Position numbers and translations under genes: made by a program. From NCBI GenBank assembly GCA_022793195.1, contig JAAWCJ010000016.1, forward strand, positions 1 to 64,000: a stretch of 64,000 nucleotides of DNA, in the 5' to 3' direction. The DNA is from Lachnospiraceae bacterium (GTDB taxonomy: Bacteria; Bacillota; Clostridia; Lachnospirales; Lachnospiraceae). The notes under the pieces were generated by a model. The model saw only the letters and a program-made list of their open reading frames with translations. It ran no database searches and was not told where the DNA came from. This document shows, in pieces, positions 24,248-33,355 of the stretch (position 1 is its first letter; every line of letters begins with the position of its first letter).

Positions 24248-24688
24248 ATGTCTTGTGTAAAGGACATTATGGAAAATCCGGTTTTTCAGTCCATGGATCA
24301 GTATATCCAGCATGGAAATACCACCACAAAGGCCCATTGTATCCAGGTATCTTATTTGAGTTATTGTATTTGCAGGAAACATTCGCTGGATTATGTGGCG
24401 GCTGCCAGGGCAGGTCTTCTCCATGACTTGTTTCTTTATGACTGGCATACGGAAGGAAACCATATCCATGGTTTTACCCATCCGCGGGTGGCCATGAAGA
24501 ATGCCGGAAAATATTTTGACTTAACACCCAAGGAGCAGAATATCATCCTGCGCCACATGTGGCCTCTGACGCCCGTACCCCCCAGAAGCATGGAGGGAAT
24601 GGTGATCGTCTATGCAGACAAATTCTGCAGCCTCCATGAAGTATACGGCCGCGTGAGAAGGGCCGTATACCGGGCCGTACACGTATAG
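24248..24688 (+). CDS. HD-domain protein (putative phosphohydrolase)
   Basis: A ~146-residue protein with the HD metal-hydrolase pattern: H in TTTKAHCIQVSYLSY, the HD pair in AGLLHDLFLYDWH, and later H and D residues in FTHPRVAMKNA and IVYADKFCS. HD proteins hydrolyse phosphate esters of nucleotides or related compounds; the substrate is unknown. The frame is open back into glgA, but homology-like sequence begins only around the ATG at 24248, which I choose; ATG 24104 is an alternative. The C terminus runs into short repeats (GRVRRAVYRAV). Confidence 0.75.
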   Translation: MSCVKDIMENPVFQSMDQYIQHGNTTTKAHCIQVSYLSYCICRKHSLDYVAAARAGLLHDLFLYDWHTEGNHIHGFTHPRVAMKNAGKYFDLTPKEQNIILRHMWPLTPVPPRSMEGMVIVYADKFCSLHEVYGRVRRAVYRAVHV

Positions 24689-24699
24689 TCCCATAAAAT

Positions 24700-24900
24700 T
24701 ACGAACTTTAAACACCCGGCGCCTCTCCTGTCTCAAGTTTTTGTCCGATAGGCAGATTTTGCAGGTTTTGTGAGCATAGCGGCGTCTGGCCCGCTGACCA
24801 GCCTTTATGGAAGCGGCGGCAGACGGCAAAAGGCGGCGCAACAAAACCCAAAAATCAACGTGGACAGGAACTTGAGACAGGAGAGGCGCCGGGTGTTTTA
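24700..24900 (+). repeat. Family-1 structured repeat, copy D
   Basis: It lies between the convergent HD and vanT genes. The arms AACACCCGGCGCCTCTCCTG and complement pair over about 35 nt with only two differences, both U-G wobbles. The core has the conserved helix and hairpin AGCGG/CCGCT, and the loop CGTCTG matches CAGACG downstream. That pair differs from TCAG/CTGA in copies B and C, which is a compensatory change. The GGGCTGTTG ends of copies B and C are not present. It probably also separates converging transcripts. Confidence 0.95.
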
Positions 24901-24913
24901 ATGTCCTTGATTT

Positions 24914-27160
24914 TTATTCTTCTTTCCACACCCTCTCCAACCGCCCCCCAAGGCGGCTTAGGATTTCATTGGTGATGGTGCCCGTGGCATGGGCCCAGTC
25001 ACAGGCAGTGATCTGGTGTTGGCCCCAGGAGCCAATGAGGACGGCATATCCCCCGGCGGCCACGTCCGGGATTTCAGTCACATCTACAATGGTTTGATCC
25101 ATACAGATGCGTCCGATGATGGGCGCTTTTTTGCCGCCGATCAGGACGAATCCTTTCCCACAGGAAAAAGAGCGGGGCAGGCCGTCGGCATAGCCTATGG
25201 CCAGGATAGCCAGGCGGCGTTTTTCTTTTGCGGTATAACAGATTCCGTAGCCGGCAGATTCTCCGGGCAGCAGTTCTTTGACGGAGGCAATCCTTGCTTT
25301 TAAGGAAAGTACCGGTTTCAGGGAGCTTCCCCAACGCTTTGTATCGTCACTGTTGCTTAAAACTCCATAAAGGGCAATTCCGGCCCGGACATAGTCCTCT
25401 GCCATTTCCGGGTGGCGCAGCAGGCCATAACTGGACAGAAGATGGATCCTGGGGCAAGTACATCCGAGGGCCTCAAGGGCCTCAACCGTACGGTAAAAAG
25501 AAGCGGCCTGAAGCCTGATATAGTTTTCTTCTTCCGCAGTCTGCCCGTCGCTGGTACAAAGATGGGTAAAAACACCGTCCACCACCAGGTTTTCCAACCG
25601 GAAAATACTCTGTAAATGCTCCAGGTTTTCACTTCTCTCCCCCAGGCGGTGCATGCCGGTGTCAATGCCGACATGGACATGGAGCTTTTCCCCGAATTCA
25701 TTTAAACACTTGCCGTAAGAGGCGTCCACCACAGTCTGGGTCAGATGGTAACGGTAAAGCAGAGGAAACTGGGACGGGTGGGTGTAGCCCAGAATCAGGA
25801 TTTCCCCGGTGACATTGTATTTGCGGAGCCGGACACCTTCTGCAGCGCAGGCGACGCAAAAAGCGTCAATCCCCAGCAGGTTTAACTCCTGTGCAATGAG
25901 CTTGGCGCCGTGGCCGTAGGCATTGGCTTTTACGGCCGGCATCAGACGGCAGTTTTCAGGGAGCAGGCTTTTTAAATAGGCCACATTGTGGTGGAGGGCC
26001 GTCCGGTCAAGTTCAATCCATGCCCGTCTGCCGGATTCAAAAGAACCATTGTTTTTCATAGGGTTTACCTCCGGGATTTTAGTGGTTTTCCATCTGATAC
26101 CATGCTGCTTCAGGGCTGTTATGGCAAAGGCGGCTCCCACAGCCATGGCGGATACACATACAAACTGAATAAAAGGATTTTCCACCAGGAGCCAGGTGAG
26201 ATGAAGGGGCTTTGCCACCATCCGCAAAAGGATAATCAAGGCCGGATGGAGCAGGTAAATCCAGGTGGAGACGGCCCGCAGCCTGGCAGACGGCTTACAT
26301 TCCACGGAAAGAAGAAGGCGGAACAGGAAATATGCGGATGGAACTAAAAACAGATACATGCTGTCATGGCGCGGAATCTTAAAATGGCGCAGCAAAAAAG
26401 CTTCTGCGGACATGAAAAGGAGAGACAGCAAAAATCCGGTGAGGAAGCGCAACCCGCCGCAGGCGTAGAATCCTGACATGCAGGGCTCTTTTTGATCGGA
26501 TAGGAAACTTCCTTCCCTGAGTGACAAAGAGCCCTCCGGTTTATTTGTGGATATCCATGCGCCAAGAAAGAGAAAAACAGGAGCGAAAAACAGCCCGTTT
26601 CTTGTATAAGACCAGAGGCCAAATCCGGCCTCATATAAGGAGGCGAGAAGGGCGGATTTGACCATGAGGCCATAGTAGCTGTCGCCCATAAGCCCTAAAA
26701 GGTATAAAATCCCTGTGACGGCGGCTGTGGCCTTTAAGGGGAGGAAACGCTTCAGGGAGGCCACCAGGAGGATTCCCAGGATACAGGCGGGAAAATACCA
26801 CAGGTGGTAAAAGCTGCCGTCAAAAAGAAACATACGGAGCGCGGTTCCAAAAGTGATATGTTCATAGTGGCCGGCGTAAATACCAAAGGGCAGATAAAGG
26901 AAGATGGCGCCCAGATAGAAGAGAAACGTCCGTACCAGGAACCGACGGAGGCGGGAGGAGGTTTTGTCCCTTCCCAGGACAAAATACCCTGTCACCAGGA
27001 AAAAGAAAGGCACTGCCAGACGGGCCAGAACCCTGGTCAGGAAAAAATCGGCAGTTTCACTGACTGCTTCCAGGGGGGCTGTGTGGATGGCAATGACAAG
27101 GAGGGCGGCCGCAACACGAAAATAGTCCAGGCCTCCCGAAAGTTTTTTTTCTTCCGCCAT
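24914..27160 (-). CDS. vanT: Membrane-bound serine/alanine racemase, VanT type
   Basis: A 748-residue fusion. Residues 1-365 are a ten-helix acyltransferase-3-like membrane domain (GGLDYFRVAAALLVIAIHT), which in VanT proteins is linked to L-serine uptake. Residues ~375-748 are a PLP alanine-racemase fold with the lysine motif VKANAYGHG and the opposite-face tyrosine in SAGYGICYT. The product is expected to be D-serine for the VanG ligase. The ATG at 27160 follows the vanXY stop by one base and has GGAGGG six bases upstream; the frame is open to 27205 but would overlap vanXY. Last gene of the cluster. Confidence 0.93.
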   Translation of the reverse strand: MAEEKKLSGGLDYFRVAAALLVIAIHTAPLEAVSETADFFLTRVLARLAVPFFFLVTGYFVLGRDKTSSRLRRFLVRTFLFYLGAIFLYLPFGIYAGHYEHITFGTALRMFLFDGSFYHLWYFPACILGILLVASLKRFLPLKATAAVTGILYLLGLMGDSYYGLMVKSALLASLYEAGFGLWSYTRNGLFFAPVFLFLGAWISTNKPEGSLSLREGSFLSDQKEPCMSGFYACGGLRFLTGFLLSLLFMSAEAFLLRHFKIPRHDSMYLFLVPSAYFLFRLLLSVECKPSARLRAVSTWIYLLHPALIILLRMVAKPLHLTWLLVENPFIQFVCVSAMAVGAAFAITALKQHGIRWKTTKIPEVNPMKNNGSFESGRRAWIELDRTALHHNVAYLKSLLPENCRLMPAVKANAYGHGAKLIAQELNLLGIDAFCVACAAEGVRLRKYNVTGEILILGYTHPSQFPLLYRYHLTQTVVDASYGKCLNEFGEKLHVHVGIDTGMHRLGERSENLEHLQSIFRLENLVVDGVFTHLCTSDGQTAEEENYIRLQAASFYRTVEALEALGCTCPRIHLLSSYGLLRHPEMAEDYVRAGIALYGVLSNSDDTKRWGSSLKPVLSLKARIASVKELLPGESAGYGICYTAKEKRRLAILAIGYADGLPRSFSCGKGFVLIGGKKAPIIGRICMDQTIVDVTEIPDVAAGGYAVLIGSWGQHQITACDWAHATGTITNEILSRLGGRLERVWKEE

Positions 27161-27161
27161 G

Positions 27162-27968
27162 TCAGTCCCTCCATTCCGTAATGATAAATCCGTCCATGTT
27201 GTCACCGGAAACTGCGTAGGGGAGGCGGTTGCTTACGGAAACCTGTGTTGTCCCGTTTTTGTCTGCCTTTTTCCAGGAAACAGAAATCTGGCGTTTCCCT
27301 TTTGCAAAGGAGAAAGAGCGTTTTCCATAAGGGAAATCCCTCAGAAATAACAGATATTCCTCCAGAGTCAGTCCTTCCTGTTCCATGATTTCCCCATGGG
27401 GCGTTCCCACATAGCGGAAATGCCATGGCTCATGGCCGATTCCGGTTACAGACTCTTTTCCCGCAGGATAGCGCCTGATAAAGCCATATTCGGGAGCGCG
27501 TTTGCTGAAAGTCCGGCAGATGCCGCTGTCGGGAAAATCCGGGCAGAGAAAGTCGATGGAATCACTTTTAACTGCCAGGTCAATGGCGAGTCCGGTCTGA
27601 TGTTCGCTGTGGCCGGGAAAAGCCACGTATGCCTCTGTAAAAGCCCGGCCGTTTTTGACCAGGGAATCTTCCCATATGGAGGTCTGTTCTTCCAGGGAAC
27701 GGTATCCGCTGACGGGGACAATCTGTTCCCAGCCGCCGATTTCATCCATGAGGCCGGCAAAAAGGACGGCTGCCCTCCTTAAAAGGCGGATGGAGGACAT
27801 ACCCTCCATTGGAGGATGTGCCTCCCGGAACGGTTCCATTTCCCGGAGCAGTTCCATTTCCCGGAGCGGTTCCGTTTCCCGGGGAAGTTCCGGGCAGCTG
27901 TGGCTCCGGTTTACGAGAATCAGGCTTCCCATATGGATTTGATCCGGGGTCAGTATAATGGTTCTCAT
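27162..27968 (-). CDS. vanXY: D,D-dipeptidase/carboxypeptidase, VanXY-like (M15 family)
   Basis: A 268-residue zinc peptidase with the M15B/VanY signature: SGYRS at 87-91, zinc ligands H123 and D130 in SEHQTGLAID, and catalytic/zinc residues E180 and H183 in GHEPWHFRYVG. It should remove D-Ala from wall precursors so that D-Ala-D-Ser ends dominate. No signal peptide is visible, as expected for cytoplasmic VanXY. An odd proline/glutamate-rich stretch at residues ~29-52 comes from an 18-bp tandem repeat. Its ATGA start overlaps the vanG stop. Whether it cleaves both dipeptide and pentapeptide is inference. Confidence 0.88.
   Translation of the reverse strand: MRTIILTPDQIHMGSLILVNRSHSCPELPRETEPLREMELLREMEPFREAHPPMEGMSSIRLLRRAAVLFAGLMDEIGGWEQIVPVSGYRSLEEQTSIWEDSLVKNGRAFTEAYVAFPGHSEHQTGLAIDLAVKSDSIDFLCPDFPDSGICRTFSKRAPEYGFIRRYPAGKESVTGIGHEPWHFRYVGTPHGEIMEQEGLTLEEYLLFLRDFPYGKRSFSFAKGKRQISVSWKKADKNGTTQVSVSNRLPYAVSGDNMDGFIITEWRD
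27820..27885. repeat. 18-bp tandem repeat inside vanXY
   Basis: About three and a half units of GTTCCATTTCCCGGAGCG and variants, in frame, encode repeated Glu-Pro-Leu/Phe-Arg-Glu-Met-like hexapeptides near the VanXY N terminus. It may be polymorphic between strains. Confidence 0.8.
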
Positions 27969-29014
27969 GGCCTCACCGCCAATCGGATAATCTGGTCGAG
28001 AACCTGGGAAAAAGAGTAACCGGCCGCTTTCATCATAGCGGGATAGCGGCTGTGCTCCGTAAAGCCGGGGATGGTGTTGACTTCATTGAAGACAATTTCC
28101 CCTTCCCTGGTTAAAAACATATCCACACGGGCAAAAACACCACAGCCAAGGGCGCGGTAAATGACTTTTGCCGTTTCCCTGAGGTTTTCGGAAGTTTCTC
28201 TGCCTATTCTGGCAGGCACGTGGATGGCAGAGGTTTTCAGGGTGTATTTTTCCGTATAATTGAAAAACCCTTCAGAAAGCTCGATTTCATCCAGTTCCCC
28301 GGTGATTAAGTCCTTTGTCCCCAGGATGGCGCATCCCACTTCAAAACCATCGATATTTTCTTCCAGGATGACCTGGCTGTCATAGTGGAAAGCCAGGGAA
28401 ATGGCGTCGGAAAGCTCTTCCATACGTTGGACCCTTGTGATGCCGTAGGAGGAGCCGGAGCGAACCGGTTTTACATAAAGGGGCCAGCCTGTTTCCATGG
28501 CAAAAGAAAGGGCGTGGTTCAGAGAATCCCCCTGGTTTAAAAGAATGGATTTGGGAACCCGGATTCCTGCCGCAGCTGCCAGCTTGTGGGCGCGGTCCTT
28601 GTCCATGCAGAGGGCGGAAGAGAGGGCGCCACATCCGGCAAGGGGAATATGAAAAAGTTCCAGAAGCCCCTGCAACGTGCCGTCTTCCCCGTTTTTTCCG
28701 TGCATGATGGGAAGGGCAACATCTATGGGGATGGATTCGATTTTTTCGCCGGGAAAAAGAAGTAGCTTGTGGTCGATGCGGTTGGGGGAAAGGATGGCCG
28801 GGATGGCGTCGTGTTCATTGCACCAGGTATTGTCCCGGATTTTTTTTACGTCGCCGCGGAAATAAAACCATCTGCCATCCATGGTGATGCCAAGGGGGAT
28901 GGGGCGGTATTTATCCCTGTCTAAATGTTGGATGACGGCATGGGCCGACTCCAGGGAAACTTCATATTCAGAGGAACAACCTCCGAAAAAAACCAGGATA
29001 TTTAATTTTCTCAT
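27965..29014 (-). CDS. vanG: D-alanine--D-serine ligase, VanG type
   Basis: A 349-residue ATP-grasp ligase, the same length as known VanG. It contains the Ddl-family landmarks PIMHGKNGEDGTLQG, YVKPVRSGSSYGI and NEVNTIPGFTEHSRYP. The omega-loop segment FFNYTEKYTL carries the EKY motif associated with D-Ala-D-Ser rather than D-Ala-D-Lac ligases. The product lowers vancomycin affinity of the cell wall. The ATG at 29014 (GGAAGG six bases upstream) is preferred to the open start at 29032. It is followed by overlapping vanXY and by vanT. Assignment as the D-Ser enzyme also rests on that neighbourhood. Confidence 0.93.
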   Translation of the reverse strand: MRKLNILVFFGGCSSEYEVSLESAHAVIQHLDRDKYRPIPLGITMDGRWFYFRGDVKKIRDNTWCNEHDAIPAILSPNRIDHKLLLFPGEKIESIPIDVALPIMHGKNGEDGTLQGLLELFHIPLAGCGALSSALCMDKDRAHKLAAAAGIRVPKSILLNQGDSLNHALSFAMETGWPLYVKPVRSGSSYGITRVQRMEELSDAISLAFHYDSQVILEENIDGFEVGCAILGTKDLITGELDEIELSEGFFNYTEKYTLKTSAIHVPARIGRETSENLRETAKVIYRALGCGVFARVDMFLTREGEIVFNEVNTIPGFTEHSRYPAMMKAAGYSFSQVLDQIIRLAVRP

Positions 29015-29156
29015 GTTTGTCCTTCCTTTCATAAAATCCGATGTTTTCGTCGATTGACAAGGCTATATACGCACCGGTCAAGGGATGGTAAGCTGATTTT
29101 ATCAAAAGGAAGGACGGGAGGTTTGTGGTTTTTCTTCGGAAGGACTGACAGTTTTC

Positions 29157-30497
29157 TCAAGAAATCTTTAAGGAATTATGAACGAAATGTACCAGGCACA
29201 GAACAGATACAAAAAACATAATGCCTTCGGCAACCGGAACAGCCAGCCATATGCCGGCGATTCCAAAAAGTTTCGGCAAAAAAAGGATACCGCCGGACAA
29301 CAGGCCGAACGTCCGTAAAAAGGAAAGGACTGCAGACAATTTTCCATTTGACAGGGCGGTAAACATGGCAGAAGTGAAGATATTCAGGCCGCAGAAGAGA
29401 AAACTACAGGAAAAAATGGAAAACCCTTCTGTTGCAACCCCATAGATTTTCGACGTGGGGGCTACATATAATCCTATAATATAAGGGCCGCCAAACATGG
29501 AAACGGTAAATACCAAAAGAGAAGCTGCCGCGATAAAGCCCATACAGATGCGGAATATTTTTCTTTGCCGGAGATGGTTTTTACTTCCATGGTTAAAACC
29601 AACGATTGGCGCAACACCCATGGAAAACCCGATGTATAAGGTATTCAGAAGAAATTGTGAATAAATCATAATGGTGATGGCGGCGACGCCGTCTTCCCCC
29701 AACAAATCCATCATGGAGGCATTGAAGAGAAAGGTTGTGACGGCCCCTGCCAGCTGCCCCACCATTTCTGAGGAGCCGTTTAAGCAGGCTTCTTTTAATA
29801 CCTTCCATTTCCACCTGGGTCTTGTAAAAGAAAGGGAACCTTCATGCCGCAGGAAAAAGACCGTTCCGAAAACAGCAGGAATCAGATACCCAAATCCCGT
29901 ACCCAGGGCAGCGCCGCAGATGCCAAGGCGGCAAATGACGATGAAGACATAATCCAGGATTATATTTGCCAGGCCGGACAGGAGGGACAGGCCGAATCCC
30001 AACCCGGGTTTCCCCGCAGTTACAAAAAGATTGGCCAGTACGGTCTGTACCATGTTTGCGGGAATAAACAGGAACAACACCCTCAAATAATCTTTGCAAT
30101 AGGGAAAAAGCAGGCTGCCGGAGCCAAGGGCATATACGATGTGGTCAATCCATATGATTCCGGTTATGAGAATGATCAACCCGACGACTGCTGCCGTTAT
30201 GACCAACAAGGTAAAATCCTCTCTGGCCTCATTATTCTTCCCGGCGCCCATTTTTCGGGAAACAATCGCGTTTCCCCCTGTGGCGATCATGGTTCCAAGC
30301 CCTACGGTGATATTGACGACGGGACATACAATGTTGATGGCGGAGAGCGCGTCCGTATTTACAAATTGGGCTACAAAAATGGTATCTACAATGGTATAAA
30401 GCCCCATAAATACCATCATAAAAATGGTGGGAAAGGCGAACTTTAGAAGGGATGCCATACTCCATTCCCGGTTTAAGGCATTGTCATGCTTATACAT
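29157..30497 (-). CDS. MATE-family transporter inserted in the van cluster
   Basis: A 446-residue, twelve-helix MATE exporter (PTIFMMVFMGLYTIVDTIFV, GNAIVSRKMGAGKN). It lies between vanS and vanG on the same strand, an unusual place because vanG operons normally pass directly from vanS to vanG or to accessory wall genes. Start at 30497 (AAGGAGG five bases upstream) rather than 30512. It has 219 bp upstream and 142 bp downstream without genes, so it may have its own promoter. It differs from the MATE gene at 14.6 kb. Substrate unknown. Confidence 0.9.
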   Translation of the reverse strand: MYKHDNALNREWSMASLLKFAFPTIFMMVFMGLYTIVDTIFVAQFVNTDALSAINIVCPVVNITVGLGTMIATGGNAIVSRKMGAGKNNEAREDFTLLVITAAVVGLIILITGIIWIDHIVYALGSGSLLFPYCKDYLRVLFLFIPANMVQTVLANLFVTAGKPGLGFGLSLLSGLANIILDYVFIVICRLGICGAALGTGFGYLIPAVFGTVFFLRHEGSLSFTRPRWKWKVLKEACLNGSSEMVGQLAGAVTTFLFNASMMDLLGEDGVAAITIMIYSQFLLNTLYIGFSMGVAPIVGFNHGSKNHLRQRKIFRICMGFIAAASLLVFTVSMFGGPYIIGLYVAPTSKIYGVATEGFSIFSCSFLFCGLNIFTSAMFTALSNGKLSAVLSFLRTFGLLSGGILFLPKLFGIAGIWLAVPVAEGIMFFVSVLCLVHFVHNSLKIS

Positions 30498-30716
30498 ACC
30501 GTCCTCCTTCATTTTTCTGATATTGTAGCAGAATTGCCCGCATGTTTTTTCATGATTCTTGCGGCATTTGGAGGAGAGGGGAATTTTCTGGAATCCCAGG
30601 AGAGCACCGGGATTACCTGCTGATGATATGATTTATGTAAGAGATTTCTTTATTCAGGCTTTCTTCATATGCCCTCTTTTGGCTGAACCATAAATCCAGG
30701 TTTTCCGTTTCACAGA

Positions 30717-31832
30717 TCAGGAAGTTTTGAGAGATAACGGCAGCAAAACCGTAAAGGTGATGCTCTCATGGGAACTTTCCGCGGTGATGGAGCCGCCGAA
30801 ACGTTCCGTGATTTCCTTTGCAATGGCCAGGCCAAGGCCGGCGCCTCCGGTGGCGGAGGAGCGGGAAGAATCCAGGCGGAAAAACTGGTCGAAGATGCGT
30901 TCAAGCTTTTCCGGGGGGATGGTCCGCCCCTGGTTTTTAACAGTGATTTTTACATAGTCGCGGACAGGGGTTAAGGAAAGCAGGATAAGGCTTTTGGGAT
31001 AACTGTAATTGATGGCGTTTCGGATCAGGTTGTCAAAGACGCGCTCCAGCTTGTCGCAGTCGCAAAATACCTGGATACCGGGAGCGATGTCCAGATCCCA
31101 GGAAAGCTCTTTTTCCGCCATAATGGGGGTAAATTCACTGGCAAGCTGCTCCAGCATACGGCTTAAATGAATCTGCTCCGGTTCCAGGGTGAGGGTGGTG
31201 AGATTGAAACGTGTAATGTCAAAAAATTCGTTGATTAAATCCTCCAGCCGTTCCGCTTTGGCGAGGGCGATTCCCAGGTATTTGCTTTTAAGCTGCGGGG
31301 AAATCTGGGGTTCGTCGTGGAGCAGGGACAGATAACCGATGACACTGGTGAGAGGTGTTTTCAGGTCATGGGCCAGGTAGATGATGAGGTCGTTTTTCCG
31401 CTGTTCCGCCTCTTTCGCAAGGCGGGAGCTTTCCAGGGAACGGTCCCGTACCTGGTTTAATTCATCCTGCAGTTCCTTGAGCACATCGGAAAGGATGATG
31501 GGGGAGGGCTCCGGCCCGGCCAGCCGTTTGGCGGCACCAAGCAGTTCATCCAGGTAGCCCATAATCCTGGAAATAAAGGAAAAGGTGATCACCACCCATC
31601 CGATGAGGCAGGAGAGGAGATAGCCGGGAAAAACATAATCCTCCAGCCTTTTAAAAAGGTAGTAGAGAGGGTTTGTATCCTGCCAGACAATGAGATTGTG
31701 TCCGGCCCAGACAACGATGAGGCACAAAATGGCGAGACCGGACACAAAGGCGGCCAGTGACAGAAAGTAACGGAAAACCAGCCGTTTTGTTATTTTACTT
31801 CCTACACGGTATTTTACAGCATCCTTACTCAA
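30717..31832 (-). CDS. vanS: VanS-like sensor histidine kinase
   Basis: A ~371-residue two-component kinase with two membrane helices (about 20-45 and 68-92) enclosing a short extracellular loop. A linker leads to the phospho-acceptor H155 in YLAHDLKTPLTSVIGYL. The ATPase boxes follow: N box IRNAINYSY, an F box FDQFFRL and G box GGAGLGLAI. It is expected to control vanR phosphorylation in response to wall damage or glycopeptides. The start is uncertain: a TTG at 31832 overlaps the vanR stop by eight bases, and no ATG fits. Confidence 0.9.
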   Translation of the reverse strand: MSKDAVKYRVGSKITKRLVFRYFLSLAAFVSGLAILCLIVVWAGHNLIVWQDTNPLYYLFKRLEDYVFPGYLLSCLIGWVVITFSFISRIMGYLDELLGAAKRLAGPEPSPIILSDVLKELQDELNQVRDRSLESSRLAKEAEQRKNDLIIYLAHDLKTPLTSVIGYLSLLHDEPQISPQLKSKYLGIALAKAERLEDLINEFFDITRFNLTTLTLEPEQIHLSRMLEQLASEFTPIMAEKELSWDLDIAPGIQVFCDCDKLERVFDNLIRNAINYSYPKSLILLSLTPVRDYVKITVKNQGRTIPPEKLERIFDQFFRLDSSRSSATGGAGLGLAIAKEITERFGGSITAESSHESITFTVLLPLSLKTS

Positions 31833-32514
31833 TGGTATAACCAACCCCCCAGACTGTTTTGATATATTTTGGCCGGCGCGCCGGCTCATGGAGTTTTTCC
31901 CGGAGCCTGGCCACATGGGCCATGACCGTATTGTTGCTGTCCAGATACCTTTCTCCCCATACTTCCTCAAAAAGCTCTTCTGAAGAAACCACGGCGCCCC
32001 GGTGGCAGCACAGATGCCAGAGAATATTAAACTCCAGGGGCGTCAGGGAGATTTCTGTCCCATTTAACGTACAGCGGTGGCTGTCCCTGGAAATGTGAAG
32101 GCCACGGATGTCGTACTCCCTGGATTCTCTGGACGCGTTCTGGTTGTACCGGGTGTAGCGGCGCAGTTGGGTTTTTATGCGGGCCATCAGCTCCAGCGGG
32201 TTAAATGGCTTTGTGATATAATCATCCGCCCCCAGAGTCAACCCGGTGATCTTATCCAAATCTTCCACACGGGCCGTCAGCATAATAATTGGAAATAAAT
32301 ATTTTTCCCGGATTCTCTGGCAGAGGGCAAATCCATCCATGTCCGGCAACATGACATCCAGGACTGCCAGGCTGATTTCCTCTGTCTCCACACAGGAAAG
32401 GGCGTCCAGGCCATTATAAAATTTGCGGACCAGGTAGCCGTCATTTTGCAGATAAACTTCTACCAGGTCGGCAATTTCCTGTTCATCATCGACAATCAAT
32501 ATCTTTTCATTCAT
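31825..32514 (-). CDS. vanR: VanR-like OmpR-family response regulator
   Basis: A 229-residue regulator with receiver domain (D9/D10, phospho-acceptor D53 in VLDVMLPDMDG, K in YITKPFNPLEL) and a C-terminal winged helix (SLTPLEFNILWHL, VAHVARLREKL-like, TVWGVGYTIE). It heads the van gene set and should activate it. The ATG at 32514 has AGGAG eight bases upstream; the longer frame to 32667 would cross the promoter. The stop overlaps the vanS start. Confidence 0.93.
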   Translation of the reverse strand: MNEKILIVDDEQEIADLVEVYLQNDGYLVRKFYNGLDALSCVETEEISLAVLDVMLPDMDGFALCQRIREKYLFPIIMLTARVEDLDKITGLTLGADDYITKPFNPLELMARIKTQLRRYTRYNQNASRESREYDIRGLHISRDSHRCTLNGTEISLTPLEFNILWHLCCHRGAVVSSEELFEEVWGERYLDSNNTVMAHVARLREKLHEPARRPKYIKTVWGVGYTIE

Positions 32515-32608
32515 AGGTTCTCCTGATTCTTCTGTCTGATATCCCTTGGTGCAATATTCCACTGGACACAGCCAATGGTTCCGTTTTTGGCGGTAAATAA
32601 TCCCTTTT

Positions 32609-32637
32609 ATTGTAGCCAATGACCCATTTTCCGTCAA
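32609..32637 (-). promoter_or_regulatory. Promoter of vanRS
   Basis: On the minus strand TTGACG and TACAAT are separated by 17 bp, leaving a ~90-nt leader to vanR. This near-consensus site suggests steady basal expression. Confidence 0.75.
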
Positions 32638-32727
32638 GAGGGAAGGAAAATAGAAAATATTGCACAAGAATCCCCCCGGTTCTTCCTGACAGTTTCCACA
32701 AAAAAGAGAGAGAATTGGGAAATGGTC

Positions 32728-32756
32728 TTACAAAAAAAGGCTTTTAATGCTAAAAT
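32728..32756 (+). promoter_or_regulatory. Probable promoter of the CarD-like gene
   Basis: TTACAA and TAAAAT are separated by 17 bp, 42 bp before the start at 32798. Confidence 0.5.
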
Positions 32757-32797
32757 AAGAATAATTGAAAATATATAGAAGAAAGGGAGGCCGTCAA

Positions 32798-33307
32798 ATG
32801 TTCCAGGTGGGAGAAGTGATTGTATGTGACCACAATGGTGTGTGCAGGGTGGTTGATGTGGCAGAAATTCCGGAGCTTAAAAAAGGCGTTTTATATTATG
32901 AGCTTGAGCCTGTGTATTCAAAAGGAAGCCGGATTTACGTGCCGGTGGACAGCAAAAAGCTGGTGATGCGAAGGGTTTCTACGATAGAAGAGGTGGAAGC
33001 GCTCCTTGACGAAATCCCCGATATAGAAACCATGTGGATTGCCAACGAAAAGAAGAGGGAAGAGCAGTACCGGGAAGTGGCAAGGCGGTATGAATGTAGG
33101 GAATGGGTGAAGATCATCAAGACCATCTACCTGCGGAAGAAAAGCAGGAAGCAGGAAGGAAAGAAAATCACATACATTGATGAAAAATATATGAAACTGG
33201 CGGAGGATAACCTCTACGGGGAAATCAGTATTCCATTGCAGATCGAACGGGACAGAGTAGGAAGCTTTATCCGCGAATGGCTCGTGAAAGCGGGAAAAGA
33301 GGAATAA
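32798..33307 (+). CDS. CarD/CdnL-family transcription factor
   Basis: A 169-residue protein with an N-terminal CarD/TRCF RNA-polymerase-interaction domain (MFQVGEVIVCDHNGVCRVVD, then YYELEPV, IYVPVDSKK) and a helical C-terminal half (EEQYREVARRYECREWVKII). CarD-type proteins bind the RNA polymerase beta subunit and stabilise open promoters. Start chosen at 32798 because GGGAGG is six bases upstream. It is divergent from vanR and stands ahead of an antiporter gene; no functional link is evident. Confidence 0.88.
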   Translation: MFQVGEVIVCDHNGVCRVVDVAEIPELKKGVLYYELEPVYSKGSRIYVPVDSKKLVMRRVSTIEEVEALLDEIPDIETMWIANEKKREEQYREVARRYECREWVKIIKTIYLRKKSRKQEGKKITYIDEKYMKLAEDNLYGEISIPLQIERDRVGSFIREWLVKAGKEE

Positions 33308-33355
33308 AAATAAAAAGAGGGAATCGGAACAATGGTTCCGCCATGGAGGAAGATT

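Noticed and set aside
30613-30715. Short open stretch between vanS and the MATE gene reading ...LDLWFSQKRAYEESLNKE...
   Set aside because: It begins at the vanS end with no start codon or ribosome site and is only ~33 codons. It might be the tail of a lost gene, but support is too thin.
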